Assembly: GCA_029962745.1 (NCBI GenBank)
Contig: CM057153.1
Location: 6,911,314 to 6,975,313 of the forward strand
Source: Echinometra lucunter
Taxonomy: Eukaryota; Echinodermata; Echinoidea; Camarodonta; Echinometridae
Length of the DNA stretch: 64,000 nt
Direction of reading: 5' to 3'
Each line of letters starts with the position of its first letter. Positions within the stretch are counted from its first letter, which is position 1. Under the pieces are notes generated by a model. That model did no database searches. It worked only from the letters and a program-made list of their open reading frames with translations, and was not told where the DNA came from. Below, in pieces: positions 49,177 through 60,107 of the stretch. A program made the position numbers and the translations under genes.

Positions 49177-49428
49177 CTGAATCAATATCGTCAACTTCTG
49201 ATGACTTTTCATCATCTTGTGGCTTTGTGATATCATTATGCATGCAAATGTCGAAGGAAGGGCGGTTGCAGACATGCATAAAGGAGGGGATGGAGATGGT
49301 GATGGGGGATCCGGACCAAGTACGAATCTTGTGCACGTGCCAGTCCCCGCGATTGCCTGCGGGGGATGATATGGGCGACGACATCGACACTACAAAACCT
49401 GTGACAGGAACAGAGGTGTTGTCTACTT
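49177..49428 (-). CDS. Probable cassette exon, non-Ig insert (uncertain)
   Basis: A GC-rich island in AT-rich intron, open on the minus strand from a TAG acceptor (TTTGGTAG|AA) to a donor (GATTCAG|GTGATT). Phase is 1-1 and the length 252 bp, so it joins in frame to both Ig neighbours and can also be skipped cleanly. It encodes about 84 residues without a recognised domain: VDNTSVPVTGFVVSMSSP, then GNRGDWHVHKIRTW, ending DEKSSEVDDIDS. Evidence is composition, openness and phase only; it could be chance. Confidence 0.45.
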
Positions 49429-50738
49429 CTACCAAATGGTACACATACACAGATATATATGTACAAACATGATTGATTACATTCACATGCTAAATACATC
49501 AGACTATTAAGTAAAGCTGTTATCAGACACCGTAATATTTTGTGCGATAAAAATGATTATTGGAATGTGTACACATACATACAATTAACAGTTAGGTGCA
49601 AACTTAAAAACTCACTTTTATTTCTTCAAATATGGTAATCAAAACCATGTCTTAAAACAGAAAAAGGCTGAAATGTCTTTGTGATACATGAATGTACTTC
49701 AACAGAGGAAAAATTCTATAAAATTTAAAGGCATAGAAGGACTTATATTAAGATTTAAAGAGATATGATATGACACAAAATACATGTACATGTATCCATA
49801 TCTCATTATTGTACTAATTTCATGTATTTCCTGGGTCTATTAAAGAAACTTACTTCTCACCATCAGTTCAGGAGGCTGATACTTCAGGTACAATGATATT
49901 AGAAACACATGCTGAACATGATGAAGTCAATACAAGTATTCAATATGAATGGTGATGTATGACAGTGCCAGGTTAATAAAAACTTACTAAATGTCCCATA
50001 TAATGAAAAGCAGGATATAAATGCAAAAGAAAATGCATGAATTAGTAATTATATGAAAGCGGTTTAAAACTCAGCTAGAAGCAATCTAATACCTCCGGCA
50101 AAGGGTTAAGCTTAAGCTAGGTAAGAACTGTTATCATGTAGAACAAGTTTAGTACGACCATTGCATATACCATGTACTAACTCAAGCAAACTTGTAGTCT
50201 CAAACATAACTTAGTGGGGTATTTGACACACCTCGTAACTCCTTTCACTCCCTCACATGGGGATGGACATTCTTCAAAAATCACACTTTCATTTCAATTC
50301 TATGCTTATATGTTTTCAGTTACATTAAAATGGTATGTCGGTAAATGTATAGTTGAATATCATGTGCATGTACCATGGATATGATTTCTTAAAAGAATAC
50401 ATATGATCATATGTCAGAAATGATGTTCACAAGTCATTATTTCTGTCAAGTATGTGAAATTATCACTTTACATAGTCTCTAGGATATTAGTGTATGGGAG
50501 TCCAGTCTTGATTTAACAGTACCAGTGGATGGGACTGAATAGTGTCAATGTTTGTGAATCAGAAAAATGAAATAAAAGGTGAATGATAGAGAGACATGAA
50601 TAAGACAGAACTGCATAACTTGTAATAGTATGTGACCATGATTGTGAAATGATAGCAAAGACCCCAAGCACGATGTCGCCATGGAATGAATGTGTCTTGA
50701 AGTATGTTAGATGAATGTGGTCCTGATCTTATACTCAC
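49429..50738 (-). other. Intron
   Basis: 1.3 kb, AT-rich; nothing recognised. Confidence 0.65.
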
Positions 50739-51061
50739 GTGTGACCTCCAGTGACACAGACGCCACAGCCTTGCCCTCCTTGTTGGTAGCCACGATGCGG
50801 TATTTTCCTTCATCATCTGGTTCGATATCGGTTAGCTCCAGTGTCAGAATGTATAGATGGACATCGGCGTACATGCTCATTCTACGGCGTGAGGTCTCTT
50901 CTATGGGTTGGTCATCTTTAAACCACTGGATTTGAGGTCGAGGTGCAGCAATGAGGCGGAACTCGAAAGTGACTTTCTCTTTGCCAGAGCTTACAACCTG
51001 GCTCTTGGCGACAGTCATGAAGGCAGGTTTGATTCCTTCACCTTCTTCAATGGTTGATTCC
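50739..51061 (-). CDS. Ig domain exon lacking both cysteines
   Basis: Acceptor AATGCAG|G, donor TCACAC|GTGAGT; phase 2 in, phase 1 out, 323 bp. After ESTIEEGEG comes an I-set-like Ig: IKPAFMTVAKSQVVSSG, VTFEFRLIAAPRPQIQWFKDD with the core Trp, and EPDDEGKYRIVATNKEG. Neither B- nor F-strand Cys is present. Confidence 0.92.
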
Positions 51062-51841
51062 CTGCATTTTATTCAAAAACCTAATTAGTCCTAATCTATT
51101 CATGACAGGAATCATTTGAAGCCTTGATCAGCTTTTCTTATTCAAATTGGCAATACAAGTATTTTTCTTTAACCAGTATTATTTTGCTTATAGAAAGTCA
51201 TGTATCTGAAAGAATATAAATCTATGGATCTATGCTGAAAAGTTGAAAAGTTGCCAATCTGCACAGAAAACAGTGCTTATGAACTTTCCACTGCAAAGCT
51301 AATTTGTGAATTTTAGTGCTTATTTCTCTTTAAAACAATATAAACATCAAATGAGAAATACTGAGGCAACCAAAATGGGCACAGTATGAGTAGAATTTCT
51401 TTCTCTGTCTGCTCATGTATGTGGTTTCTTTTTTTCAGGGCTCTGCATCAAAAGATAGTGGACAAAAACCACGTAAAGTGGAATTCTGTGACAAATGTGC
51501 TTATCTGTTGAAATACATATTTGCTTCCTGGTTTACCACTTTGGAGTAAAGTCTCATAAAGAACAGAATCGACAATAATTTAATTTGCAACTGTACATGT
51601 ACATGAACATAAACTTATGAAATTTGAAAATGGAGGAGAAACAAGTTTTAGAAGTACTTTAAGTGTTCATCTTGCTACAATGTTCAATTCAGATGCATTA
51701 ATCACTTTTCTCCTGACAGTACCCTCCAGACAAAAAGGCCTCTACTTTCTTGGATTTAATGGTAACACACTAAAAAGTAATTACAGACTGTTGTATAGTA
51801 TCTTCTGTAGGATAAGGTGATTACGGGTTGGAAATTCATAC
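51062..51841 (-). other. Intron
   Basis: AT-rich; nothing recognised. Confidence 0.7.
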
Positions 51842-51896
51842 CTTGAAAGACTCTTGCGGCTCGGAGTTCCATCACTCTCTGCATCAGACAGAGCAA
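51842..51896 (-). CDS. 55-bp linker exon, Ser/Asp/Arg-rich
   Basis: Acceptor TGTACAG|TT, donor TTTCAAG|GTATGA; phase 1 in, phase 2 out. It encodes ALSDAESDGTPSRKSLS. The R-K-S-L-S type context is a plausible basophilic-kinase phosphosite, which is inference only. The phases agree with both neighbours. Confidence 0.85.
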
Positions 51897-52370
51897 CTGT
51901 ACAGAAATCAAAATGTGGATGTTATCATCATTGTGCCATCTTGAAACAAATAACGAATGAAGAAAAGCAGACAATTACTAAACTTGATGTTTGCAACAAA
52001 AAAAAAATGTCAAGAATGTCCTCAAAGTTCACATAAAATATACATTTCATTTACTTGCTTATGCTGAACAAAAAAGAACCCCCAGGATAGCATAAAGGCA
52101 CAATGATTCCTCCTTATTTCATCATGACCAGAAGAAAAATGGACTAGGCCTCTAATAAAGATACATGTAGCACAGACAGACCAGAATTATGCATAGAATG
52201 AGACGAAAAGAAAGAGAGAGACAGAAAGAGTGAGAGGGAAAAAGAAAGAGAGGGAGCTGGATAAGAGGTGTGATGGTTCTCAAGTACTAATGAAAAAAAA
52301 AAGGACAGAGCAGTCATACACTGTATCATAAAAATGCTAGCAAATGGGTATACCTCCAAAAGATACCTAC
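51897..52370 (-). other. Intron
   Basis: It contains an AG-rich low-complexity tract at about 52198-52258; nothing else recognised. Confidence 0.7.
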
Positions 52371-52673
52371 CCTCAACAAGCAGTTCAGCGCTGGTGGATG
52401 ATGTACCAGCCTGGTTCTTAGCGACACAGGTATACTTTCCAGAATCTTCTGGGTAGACTTCCTCGATGGTCAAGGTCACAAGGTCACCATCAGTGGCCAT
52501 CTTGAATTCCTCTGTTGCAGGGATCTGGGTGCTTTGACGGAACCAAGCCACAGTGGGCATAGGGGTGCCCTTGATGCGGCACCGGAGAGTGACTGGCTTT
52601 CCGTCTTTGGCTTTGGTTGTCTGGAGCGGTTCAATGATCTCTGGGGCAACAGCTTTGCCCTCAAAAGGAGAAC
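52371..52673 (-). CDS. Ig domain exon
   Basis: Acceptor CCTGCAG|GT, donor TGAGG|GTAGGT; phase 1-1, 303 bp. It encodes one I-set Ig: VAPEIIEPLQTTKAKDG, VTLRCRIKGTPMPTVAWFRQ, EDSGKYTCVAKNQAG. Both canonical cysteines and the core Trp are present, making it one of only four such Igs in the window. Confidence 0.95.
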
Positions 52674-53804
52674 CTGCAGGATTAGGAGGCACAAGAGCTA
52701 CATATACCGAAATGCAGTTTTTTCAAGCAGAAAGCGAAGAAAATAGAATATAGGACACATTGCCATGAGAATTGAATTGTGAATATATATTCATTGACCA
52801 ATAATGCACCAGAGGAGCAAATTAACAGCAAAAATAAAAAAATGATTGCAGAAAAAAATTCAAAATTTAGTTTTAGAAATAAAAAAAGGGGAAGAACAGA
52901 AATAGATGAATAAGACATGGATTTGCAAAACATATCATAGCAATGCAGTGAGCAATGTTTGAAAGCAGATGTAATAATTGAAAGTTTAACAATTCCAAAG
53001 AAAGAAAAACAACATAAGCATAGAAAAGTGATGAACAGTTTCCCACAGGGAAAGAGTATGCATTGTTGTTTTCAAAGGAATCCCCATGTAAGAGGCATTT
53101 AATTAAGAACATTTTTCATTGAAGCAAAAGCAGAAAGAACATGTATTTGGTAAAAAGATGTGAAAATGCATTGATAGGCCATAAACCAAAATAGCAAAAG
53201 AACAAATGGGAAGAAAAGGAACAAAATGATCCATTAAAATCACATAACTTCTTCTTTCATGTAACATCATTCGTCTATACATATTCAAAATACTTCTTTT
53301 GTAGTGGCACATCTATAAAACGACAATTTTAGAATGGCGTCTAAACAGCCAAAGTATCTTTTTGCATAGTTTTGATTTATTCTGGCATTAGTTTACATTA
53401 CACAGACAAATTCATGAATTGGATAAGTATCCATGAATGCATTTTTGACAAGGTGGCTGAATGATAAATGAAAAAATGTTAAAAATTGGATGGAAGAGAT
53501 CAATTTGTAAGCATATGGCCATGCCATCAGCTGAATAATTTCAAATTCAAATTCATGGAATTCAAGACTTTAAAGCACTCATAGATGTATGAAATGAAAA
53601 TAATTCACAACCTGTCATTACATGTACAAGTATTTTAACAATGTCATCAATAATACTCAATGTATACATAAACAACATTTATGATCGGATGCTTTCTGTG
53701 CTGTATATTTTCACACATGTGGCAATCAAGGCCACAAAGAACAAAGTATATCATACCCTCAAATTGCAAAATTGGTTATGACCATATCACTATCTCCTCC
53801 TTAC
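52674..53804 (-). other. Intron
   Basis: 1.1 kb, AT-rich; nothing recognised. Confidence 0.7.
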
Positions 53805-54044
53805 CATCAATGGACATCTCCTTGACCACTTCTTCCAGCTGGTTGCGGAGATGCTCATCATACTGGTCAGCAGTTGCTAGGTAACCCTTGGGCACCCATC
53901 CCTCCTCACCAGTTGTCTCACGTCGTGCCATCCACCACTCGCCATGGCCATCGTCCAGGATGGTGACTCGCTCACCCTCACGCAATGACATCACTTCATC
54001 AGACTCGGCCAAGTAATTGCCTAGGGCAATGTAGATCTTAGGTT
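53805..54044 (-). CDS. SH3 domain exon
   Basis: Acceptor GATACAG|AA, donor TTGATG|GTAAGG; phase 1 in and out, 240 bp. It encodes an SH3 fold: ALGNYLAESDEVMSLREGE (the ALYDY-like and RT-loop acidic region), VTILDDGHGEWWMARR (n-Src loop and the paired Trp) and GEEGWVPKGYL (the conserved Gly-x-Val-Pro and Tyr of the peptide groove). About 20 residues of charged, probably helical tail follow. SH3 domains bind Pro-rich ligands, and this protein carries Pro-rich PEVK-like linkers that could be intramolecular or neighbouring ligands (inference). An SH3 inside an Ig-chain protein is uncommon. Confidence 0.92.
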
Positions 54045-54391
54045 CTGTATCAAACAATCAGTAATGAATGTTTTTAAAAACATGCACATCATTGTATGGA
54101 CTGACTCATGATACAATGGCAACACAGTTACTTCAATCTATAATCAAGAAATTTCATAGAAGAAAGAAATGCAATTACATCTTTGTAATCTAGAGGAAAT
54201 CATGATAGATAATTTCTGCAGGTAAAGCAAAGAAAAAAGTGAAACAAAATTGGTTCCTTTCTTAGACTGACAGTGCAATCCTTACCATGGCTAATACATA
54301 CGGTGGATATTACTGTTTATTTAAAGTGGGTTTCAGTGGATATTAACAATTTAAACTCAAAATGTTATGTACTTATACATGATTTACTTAC
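54045..54391 (-). other. Intron
   Basis: AT-rich; nothing recognised. Confidence 0.7.
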
Positions 54392-54434
54392 CAGTAGGTT
54401 CAATCACCATGACTGATTCAAGGGCTTCAGTTTT
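54392..54434 (-). CDS. 43-bp microexon, linker before SH3
   Basis: Acceptor GATATAG|AAA, donor CTACTG|GTAAGT; phase 0 in, phase 1 out. It encodes KTEALESVMVIEPT and joins in frame to the SH3 exon. Confidence 0.8.
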
Positions 54435-54789
54435 CTATATCAATAAGATCAAACCATAAAAATGTAAAATCAAAGGTGAATATGAACCCTTCACAGAAAA
54501 TACTATATTTCATTAATCAATTAACTCCAGATTAACAGATGTTATATCTGGCTTGAAGCAAATAGATATTTAGTGTGCTTGCCTTATAGGGGAATCTTGA
54601 ATCACCTAATATGCTTAGTGAAATAGATTCATAAATCTCATTTTGTATATTCAATGTATTAATAATCTTAATCTCAAATTTGACTGGACTTTAATTGAAT
54701 GCAGTATCTCCTTAAACATATCATTTCTAATTAGCTCTATAGTCTTGTGTTTTATTTCAATTGGATTGATAAACATCAATTGGGCTTAC
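54435..54789 (-). other. Intron
   Basis: AT-rich; nothing recognised. Confidence 0.7.
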
Positions 54790-54822
54790 CACTTCGGCAA
54801 CTGGCATCTCTTCAGTGATCTC
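54790..54822 (-). CDS. 33-bp microexon, Glu-rich linker
   Basis: Acceptor ATTCCAG|GAG, donor GAAGTG|GTAAGC; phase 0-0, 11 codons (EITEEMPVAEV). Being symmetric, it can be skipped without a frameshift. It keeps the same Glu/Val character as the previous exon. Confidence 0.8.
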
Positions 54823-55124
54823 CTGGAATATCACAAACAAAATGGAAGATAAGTCAATATTTTAGCTTCTCCTTAATAGCAAAAGTGTGTGAACATTTAA
54901 AAGGCAAGTTGTAATGTAAAAGGTATGAAAGGTGAAGTTTGCAGATAATTGAAATCTCAATGATCTTGAAATTCAAAGGTCAACATTAAAAACAGAAGAT
55001 TTCATCAAATATTACAAAAATCACAAACAAAACAATAGCACTTGAAATGAATGATTGATGAAATACCCATTCCCTAAATAATACAAGTACTTGAGCCAAT
55101 GCAAAAATATCTTGAGAATATTAC
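54823..55124 (-). other. Intron
   Basis: AT-rich; nothing recognised. Confidence 0.7.
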
Positions 55125-55225
55125 CTCTTCCTCAATGACTGTCTGTTCTACTTCTTTAGTCACAGTAATGACCTTCTGAGTGGTAGCAACCTCAACCTCA
55201 GTTTCTACCTCTGTGGAAGCTTCTT
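55125..55225 (-). CDS. Linker exon, Glu/Val/Thr-rich
   Basis: Acceptor TTTTTTGCAG|AA, donor GAAGAG|GTAATA; phase 1 in, phase 0 out, 101 bp. It encodes a Glu/Val/Thr spacer (EASTEVETEVEVATT then QKVITVTKEVEQTVIEEE). No fold is recognised. Together with the two small exons that follow it bridges the second Ig and the SH3. Confidence 0.85.
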
Positions 55226-55876
55226 CTGCAAAAAAAACAACAACAAACAAACAAACACAGAGAGTCAGTTTTTGATGTAGATTTCAAAATAATTTCCAAA
55301 TTGAATCTCCAAAGTATAAGATCCCTCAAAATGTTTAACTACTAGAATAGCAAGTAACATCAATTAGAATTAAGGCAAACTAAATCAAGAAGAAAACCTC
55401 ATTATGTGGTTAAAATCACGACTAAGATGTGTGGTCTTTCTTAGTATATTTCTCGCGAGTTTTCTAATGATCTGTATGCAAATGATACCTTTATAATTCT
55501 GATATTTGCTAGCTGAAATCAAAGTGCATGTATTTCTCTTGTCTACTGAGTAATATGTTAAAGCAAAATATAGCTGAAATAATAATAAAGAGACTATCAA
55601 ATAATAATGGAAAGGGATAAAACATAGGAATACTACATGTAGTTCCACTGAAATGTAAAATCAGACAAATGACTGATCACCAAAAGCTTCCTAAATGATT
55701 CTCAAAACTACATAATTCAAACATTTTAAGTTCATGTAAAAACTACGAGACAACATGGCAAAGACATCAACAATTAAAACAATCCATGAACCAAAACACA
55801 GGGCCGTCGCCAGGGGGGGTGCGGAGGGTGCGAATGCACCCCCCTTCAGAACCAAAAAAAAAAAAAAAAAAATTAA

Positions 55877-55907
<31 letters not shown>

Positions 55908-56820
55908 CAAAACAAAACAAAACAAAACCGGAGGGGGGGGGAACAATAGGCATGTTGACCAGTATGTACTTTCTATATCCATTCTGGCCGGCGGGCTATA
56001 TAACTGCATGAAATTGAGTTAATACGTTGTTTTTTGTGTTTTTGTGTTTTTTTTTCATAAAAAGCACCCCCCCTAGAAAAAAGCTGGTGACGGCCCTGAA
56101 ACAACTCATGATTAGAGAAAAATATTGTAAATAAGAAAACAAATAAGATGCAAAGATGATGCCACACAGTACTAATGTGACAAATATCATGGTTGACTGA
56201 AGTATAGCTTTACAAAAAACTGATTCATTTTTAAATGATGTCAACAGGATTCTTGAAATTAAGATTACACATCATGCTAGATATTCAAAACATCTACTAC
56301 ACAGGGACTGGAAGCATGCAAACATTCATTATCACAGTGCCCTCTTCCATGAAGTAACCGTCATTAAGGTAACAAACTTAGCTTGCAACTGTCTTGTTCA
56401 AAAGAAGTAACCATGACAAATATTGTACCGTATGTCAAACAACTGAAACCTAAAGGATATAATGCAACATACAGTTACTACTATGAAGTACAAGGATTAT
56501 GTAAAACAAAATAAAACAAAGAGAGTAAGAACAACAATTAAAACAATGCATACATTTGAGGGAGTATAATGTACTTCTAAGGTTCATTCCACTAGGTCAT
56601 CTACCATCCTCCATGAGGTAGACTTTGACAAAAACAACATTTCCATGCAAGGAAAAGGGATGAGAACAAGGTGACAACTGCACATTGAAATCATGCAGAT
56701 GAATTGATCACAGACCACAAACAAGAAGGGTGTTGAACCGAACTATGACATCAAGCTTTGCCATAAAGAAGGTCAGACTAACTGATCAAACAACACACAC
56801 CAGATAGAGGCTGAACGCAC
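55226..56820 (-). other. Intron carrying a MITE-like element
   Basis: 1.6 kb, AT-rich. It holds the inverted-repeat element at 55799-56098. No other exon is supported. Confidence 0.75.
55799..56098. mobile_element. MITE-like element, 300 bp, 5-bp target duplication
   Basis: The left end CAGGGCCGTCGCCAG and the reverse complement of the right end, CAGGGCCGTCACCAG, form 15-bp terminal inverted repeats with one mismatch. Both ends are flanked by AAACA (55794-55798 and 56099-56103), a clear target-site duplication. The interior is an A-run plus (AAAAC)n and a G-run; it has no coding capacity. The CAGGG terminus suggests a hAT-like non-autonomous element, but the superfamily is inference. Confidence 0.75.
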
Positions 56821-57264
56821 CTACGACAACCAGCTTGGCCATGCAGGTGGCCTGACCAGCTGGATTGGTGGCCCTGCATTCAAAGGGACCAGAGTCTTCA
56901 GGGAAGGCCTCCTCAAGAGTCAAGGTGCATACCCCATTCTCAAAGGTGATGGTGAACTCTGGACACTCCTCAGGTACAATTTCAGCACCGCTCCTGAACC
57001 ACTGGATATCAGGCGTTGGCGTGCCGGTGACCATCGCTGTGAATGTGGCGGGCTGGCCATCCTTGATCATGATTGAGACGATCGTTTTGGTAAACCGCGG
57101 AGCTACCATGGTGATGGAAATTTCCTGATCCTCTGGTTTCTTGAACTCCAGTTCAATTTGCCGGGGCTCACGAGTGTCTTCCACCTCCATGGTCACCGTG
57201 GATTTCCCACGAGTCTCTAGGTGTCTCTCGAGAGTGATGGGTTTGTCTTCAGTTGGCTTAGATT
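56821..57264 (-). CDS. Linker plus Ig domain exon
   Basis: Acceptor AAACAG|AA, donor GTAG|GTGCGT; phase 1 in and out, 444 bp. About 50 residues of charged linker (SKPTEDKPITLERHLETRG and onward) precede an I-set Ig: VAPRFTKTIVSIMIKDG, ATFTAMVTGTPTPDIQWFRSG, then EDSGPFECRATNPAGQATC. The B-strand Cys is absent and the F-strand Cys present. The exon ends exactly after the G strand (AKLVVV). Confidence 0.93.
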
Positions 57265-57703
57265 CTGTTTACGATTACCATATACCATATTTCAATACCC
57301 ACATTAAGCTTCATATGCTACTACGCAAAGCGTACCTATGTGAGTATACAACTGCCTGTGCATTTCTTTACCTATATCTAATTAGAAGATTATACTCATG
57401 TAAATAGGAGCATGGAAATTTTCAGTAACATAGGAATTACCCATTCCTCAATATACAAGTTTAAATACAATAAATCATCTTGAGAAATAAAAACAATTAA
57501 AACCTGTGAAGACAAATTTTCCCAATCAAACCAATCCAAAATTAGAAATTAATATACATTGCAGGGTATGTCTTAGTTTGTGCTTTGTATTAATTTAATA
57601 TATCATATTACGAACTTCGGTTTGAGAGGTCCACTGCCAAATATCTCCTACATTCAACACTAAAATATAAAAAGACAAGCCTGCTAAATAAATTCATACA
57701 AAC
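57265..57703 (-). other. Intron
   Basis: AT-rich; nothing recognised. Confidence 0.7.
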
Positions 57704-58049
57704 CTTCCACAAACAGTTCAGCACTGCAAGTAGCTATTCCAACCTCATTAACAGCCTTGCAGAGGTACATTCCCTCATCTTCAGGGATGACTTCTGGCAG
57801 AGTGAGTGTAGCGATGCCGTCATCGGTGAAAGCAACCTCATACTCAGGTTCATCCTTGATTTCCGTTTCATCCACATACCATGTGACCTCAGGGCGTGGC
57901 TTGCCAGTCACCTTGGCTGTAAACTTGACTGCATCTCCATCGCCGGCAACAACCGTTTCAATTGGTTGGATGAACTTGGGAGGCATCAGTTCTGGCTGTT
58001 CACCTCTTGCAGCTTCCTCCAACTCCTCAGCCAGGATTTCCTTTGGTGT
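57704..58049 (-). CDS. Ig domain exon
   Basis: Acceptor TTTTTGCAG|ACA, donor GGAAG|GTTTGT; phase 0 in, phase 1 out, 346 bp. A short charged lead (TPKEILAEELEEAARG) is followed by one I-set Ig: PPKFIQPIETV, then VKFTAKVTGKPRPEVTWYVD with the core Trp, then EDEGMYLCKAVNEVG. The B-strand Cys is missing (Ala in FTAKV) and the F-strand Cys is present. It is one of a run of Ig modules typical of titin-like proteins; the function is presumably structural or a binding surface. Confidence 0.93.
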
Positions 58050-58455
58050 CTGCAAAAATGAAAGGATGAATATACATGGGGTGCTGATAATGCCGGTGGA
58101 AAAAATGATCAAGAATCACTTCTCCATGGTGATTAAAATGATTGTATTACATATAATCAAATGCAAAATGGAAAATTAGTAAAAATAACATTTTCCAAAA
58201 ATTATCAATAATTTCATGGGTAGCATGTAGACCTAGTAAATTGATATATGATCTTCTTGTGGCATGATCTTTGTTAAAATTCTATTCCAATGTGTCAAAA
58301 TAAAAATTTTAACTTTTGCATTTTTGTATTTTGCATTCCGAATGCCTTCTTTTGCACAAAGACCCAAAGATAAAATGCCTAACTATCTGTACAATATTTC
58401 CTTCCAGCTTGCAAAAGCTATGCGAAATATTATCCTGGCCATGCGCCATACACAC
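58050..58455 (-). other. Intron
   Basis: AT-rich; nothing recognised. Confidence 0.7.
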
Positions 58456-58610
58456 CTTCTCAACCAAGATCTCCTGTGTGAGTATTTCTGTCTTCTCTTC
58501 AACCTCTGGCTTGAGTACCTTGGTTTCTGGTTTCTTCTCATCCTTAGGTTTGGGAACATCGTCCACCGGTTTCTCTTCATCTCCTTTCTCCCCTGGTGAT
58601 GATGGGAAAG
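58456..58610 (-). CDS. Linker exon, Pro/Glu/Lys-rich
   Basis: Acceptor TTGGCAG|CT and donor GAGAAG|GTGTGT; phase 1 in, phase 0 out, 155 bp. The product begins FPSSPGEKGDEEKP and is rich in Lys, Glu and Pro (KPKDEKKPETKV). It contains no folded domain and is probably a flexible PEVK-like spacer between the preceding acidic exon and the next Ig. The phases match both neighbours. Confidence 0.85.
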
Positions 58611-60107
58611 CTGCCAATTTGAAAAGAAGAAAATATAACTTTTAGCTTAAATTTCAGGACAATCCATATACCAATGAATACTAGAGCATGTTCCTTGCCT
58701 TTAGAATGCAGCGAGTTTCATTTTTAATTCATTCACTTAAAAACAGATGGTCAAGTAAACCTGTGATAGTTAATTTACTGAACATCGAAGGAAGAAAAAC
58801 TGAATTTGAATAATCAAAAACATGCTTCCACATGGATCTGTAAGAGTCACATTGAAACTTTTTTGAATTAATAGATGGCTGGGGGACATTATTAGAAATT
58901 CATATATATATATATATATATATACACTCACACACACACAAGTTTTCAGGGCTAAATTTTCTGGCTATGAAATATTAATAAGCCAGTTTGTAGATACAAT
59001 CTGAGCATGAGCAGATAAAGGTCATTTGTACCAAAAATCTAAAACTCACTGACTTGAATTCTGATTATGTGCTAATTATTGTGCACCCATGTGCATTTCA
59101 TGATACCCAGGTGGAAGCATTGTTTTCAAAAGGGAAAATAAAAGCTAATCATGGGGCACCTCAGTGACTCTGAGAGTGATTATTCAAGTGTATAAAAAGG
59201 ACCTCTCCATGTTTACAATATCTGTGGATATTTGGGGGTCATTTGTGACATGAGCAACTCCGAACTGGCTTATTATTACACATCTATTAATTTCAACATG
59301 TCTCAGTACTAAAAAAAACTTACATTTACATGTATATAGATATATATGTGGTTAATTCATGCACCAAATATATATGTTCGTGCTATACATGACCATTTAT
59401 GAAAAAGATGCATACTAAGGGCACCAATATCCATAACCAATATTTAGGAATCATAACAGATGAGTAGACAAAAAGGAATTCATCCATGATAAAGGTACAA
59501 GTTTGTATTATTCATTCCTAACTTCCCACAATATAAGTCTTGTTATGCACTTTACTATTTAATAAAACCATACAACTATCACCTACAACAGACAACATAC
59601 ACAAGTATGATTTCAATTTTGACATTGTCTATTAATTTCTTGCTCACTTAACTGAAACAGAGCAATTATTAATCTTTATTATTCTTCGAGCATTCTGTTA
59701 TTACAAAAAGCTGTGGAGATTTTTCCCGATAATAAATGGGACTCTATACCACTTTGAAGATAGGTGTCGTCAAATATGTGTAAACTTGTAAAATACATGT
59801 TTACAGGTACATGTATGGATAAATAACAGGCAGTTTTTGCAAATATCATGCATTTTCTGTAAATGTGGGAATTCATAAAAATACCTCAGTAGAATGTTAG
59901 AAGTATTAAAGTACCAATATCCAAGATACAAGGTATTAATGAAGTTAGTGTCTCCATCCCTGGATGTAAAGGTTTTTCACATGAGTGAGCACTACCCATA
60001 AACAAATAACATGAAATTATCTCATATGTTAATGTGTTAAAACTGTTGTAATGAATTAGATTGTGAAACATAAGATGATCAAAACATAAAAGAACCACAT
60101 ATCAAAC
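58611..60107 (-). other. Intron
   Basis: AT-rich. It contains a short (AT)n(AC)n microsatellite at about 58900-58942 and no convincing exon. The flanking splice phases (phase 1) join directly. Confidence 0.7.
58900..58942. repeat. (AT)n(AC)n microsatellite
   Basis: A run of alternating AT is followed by ACTCACACACACACACA inside an intron. Confidence 0.9.
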
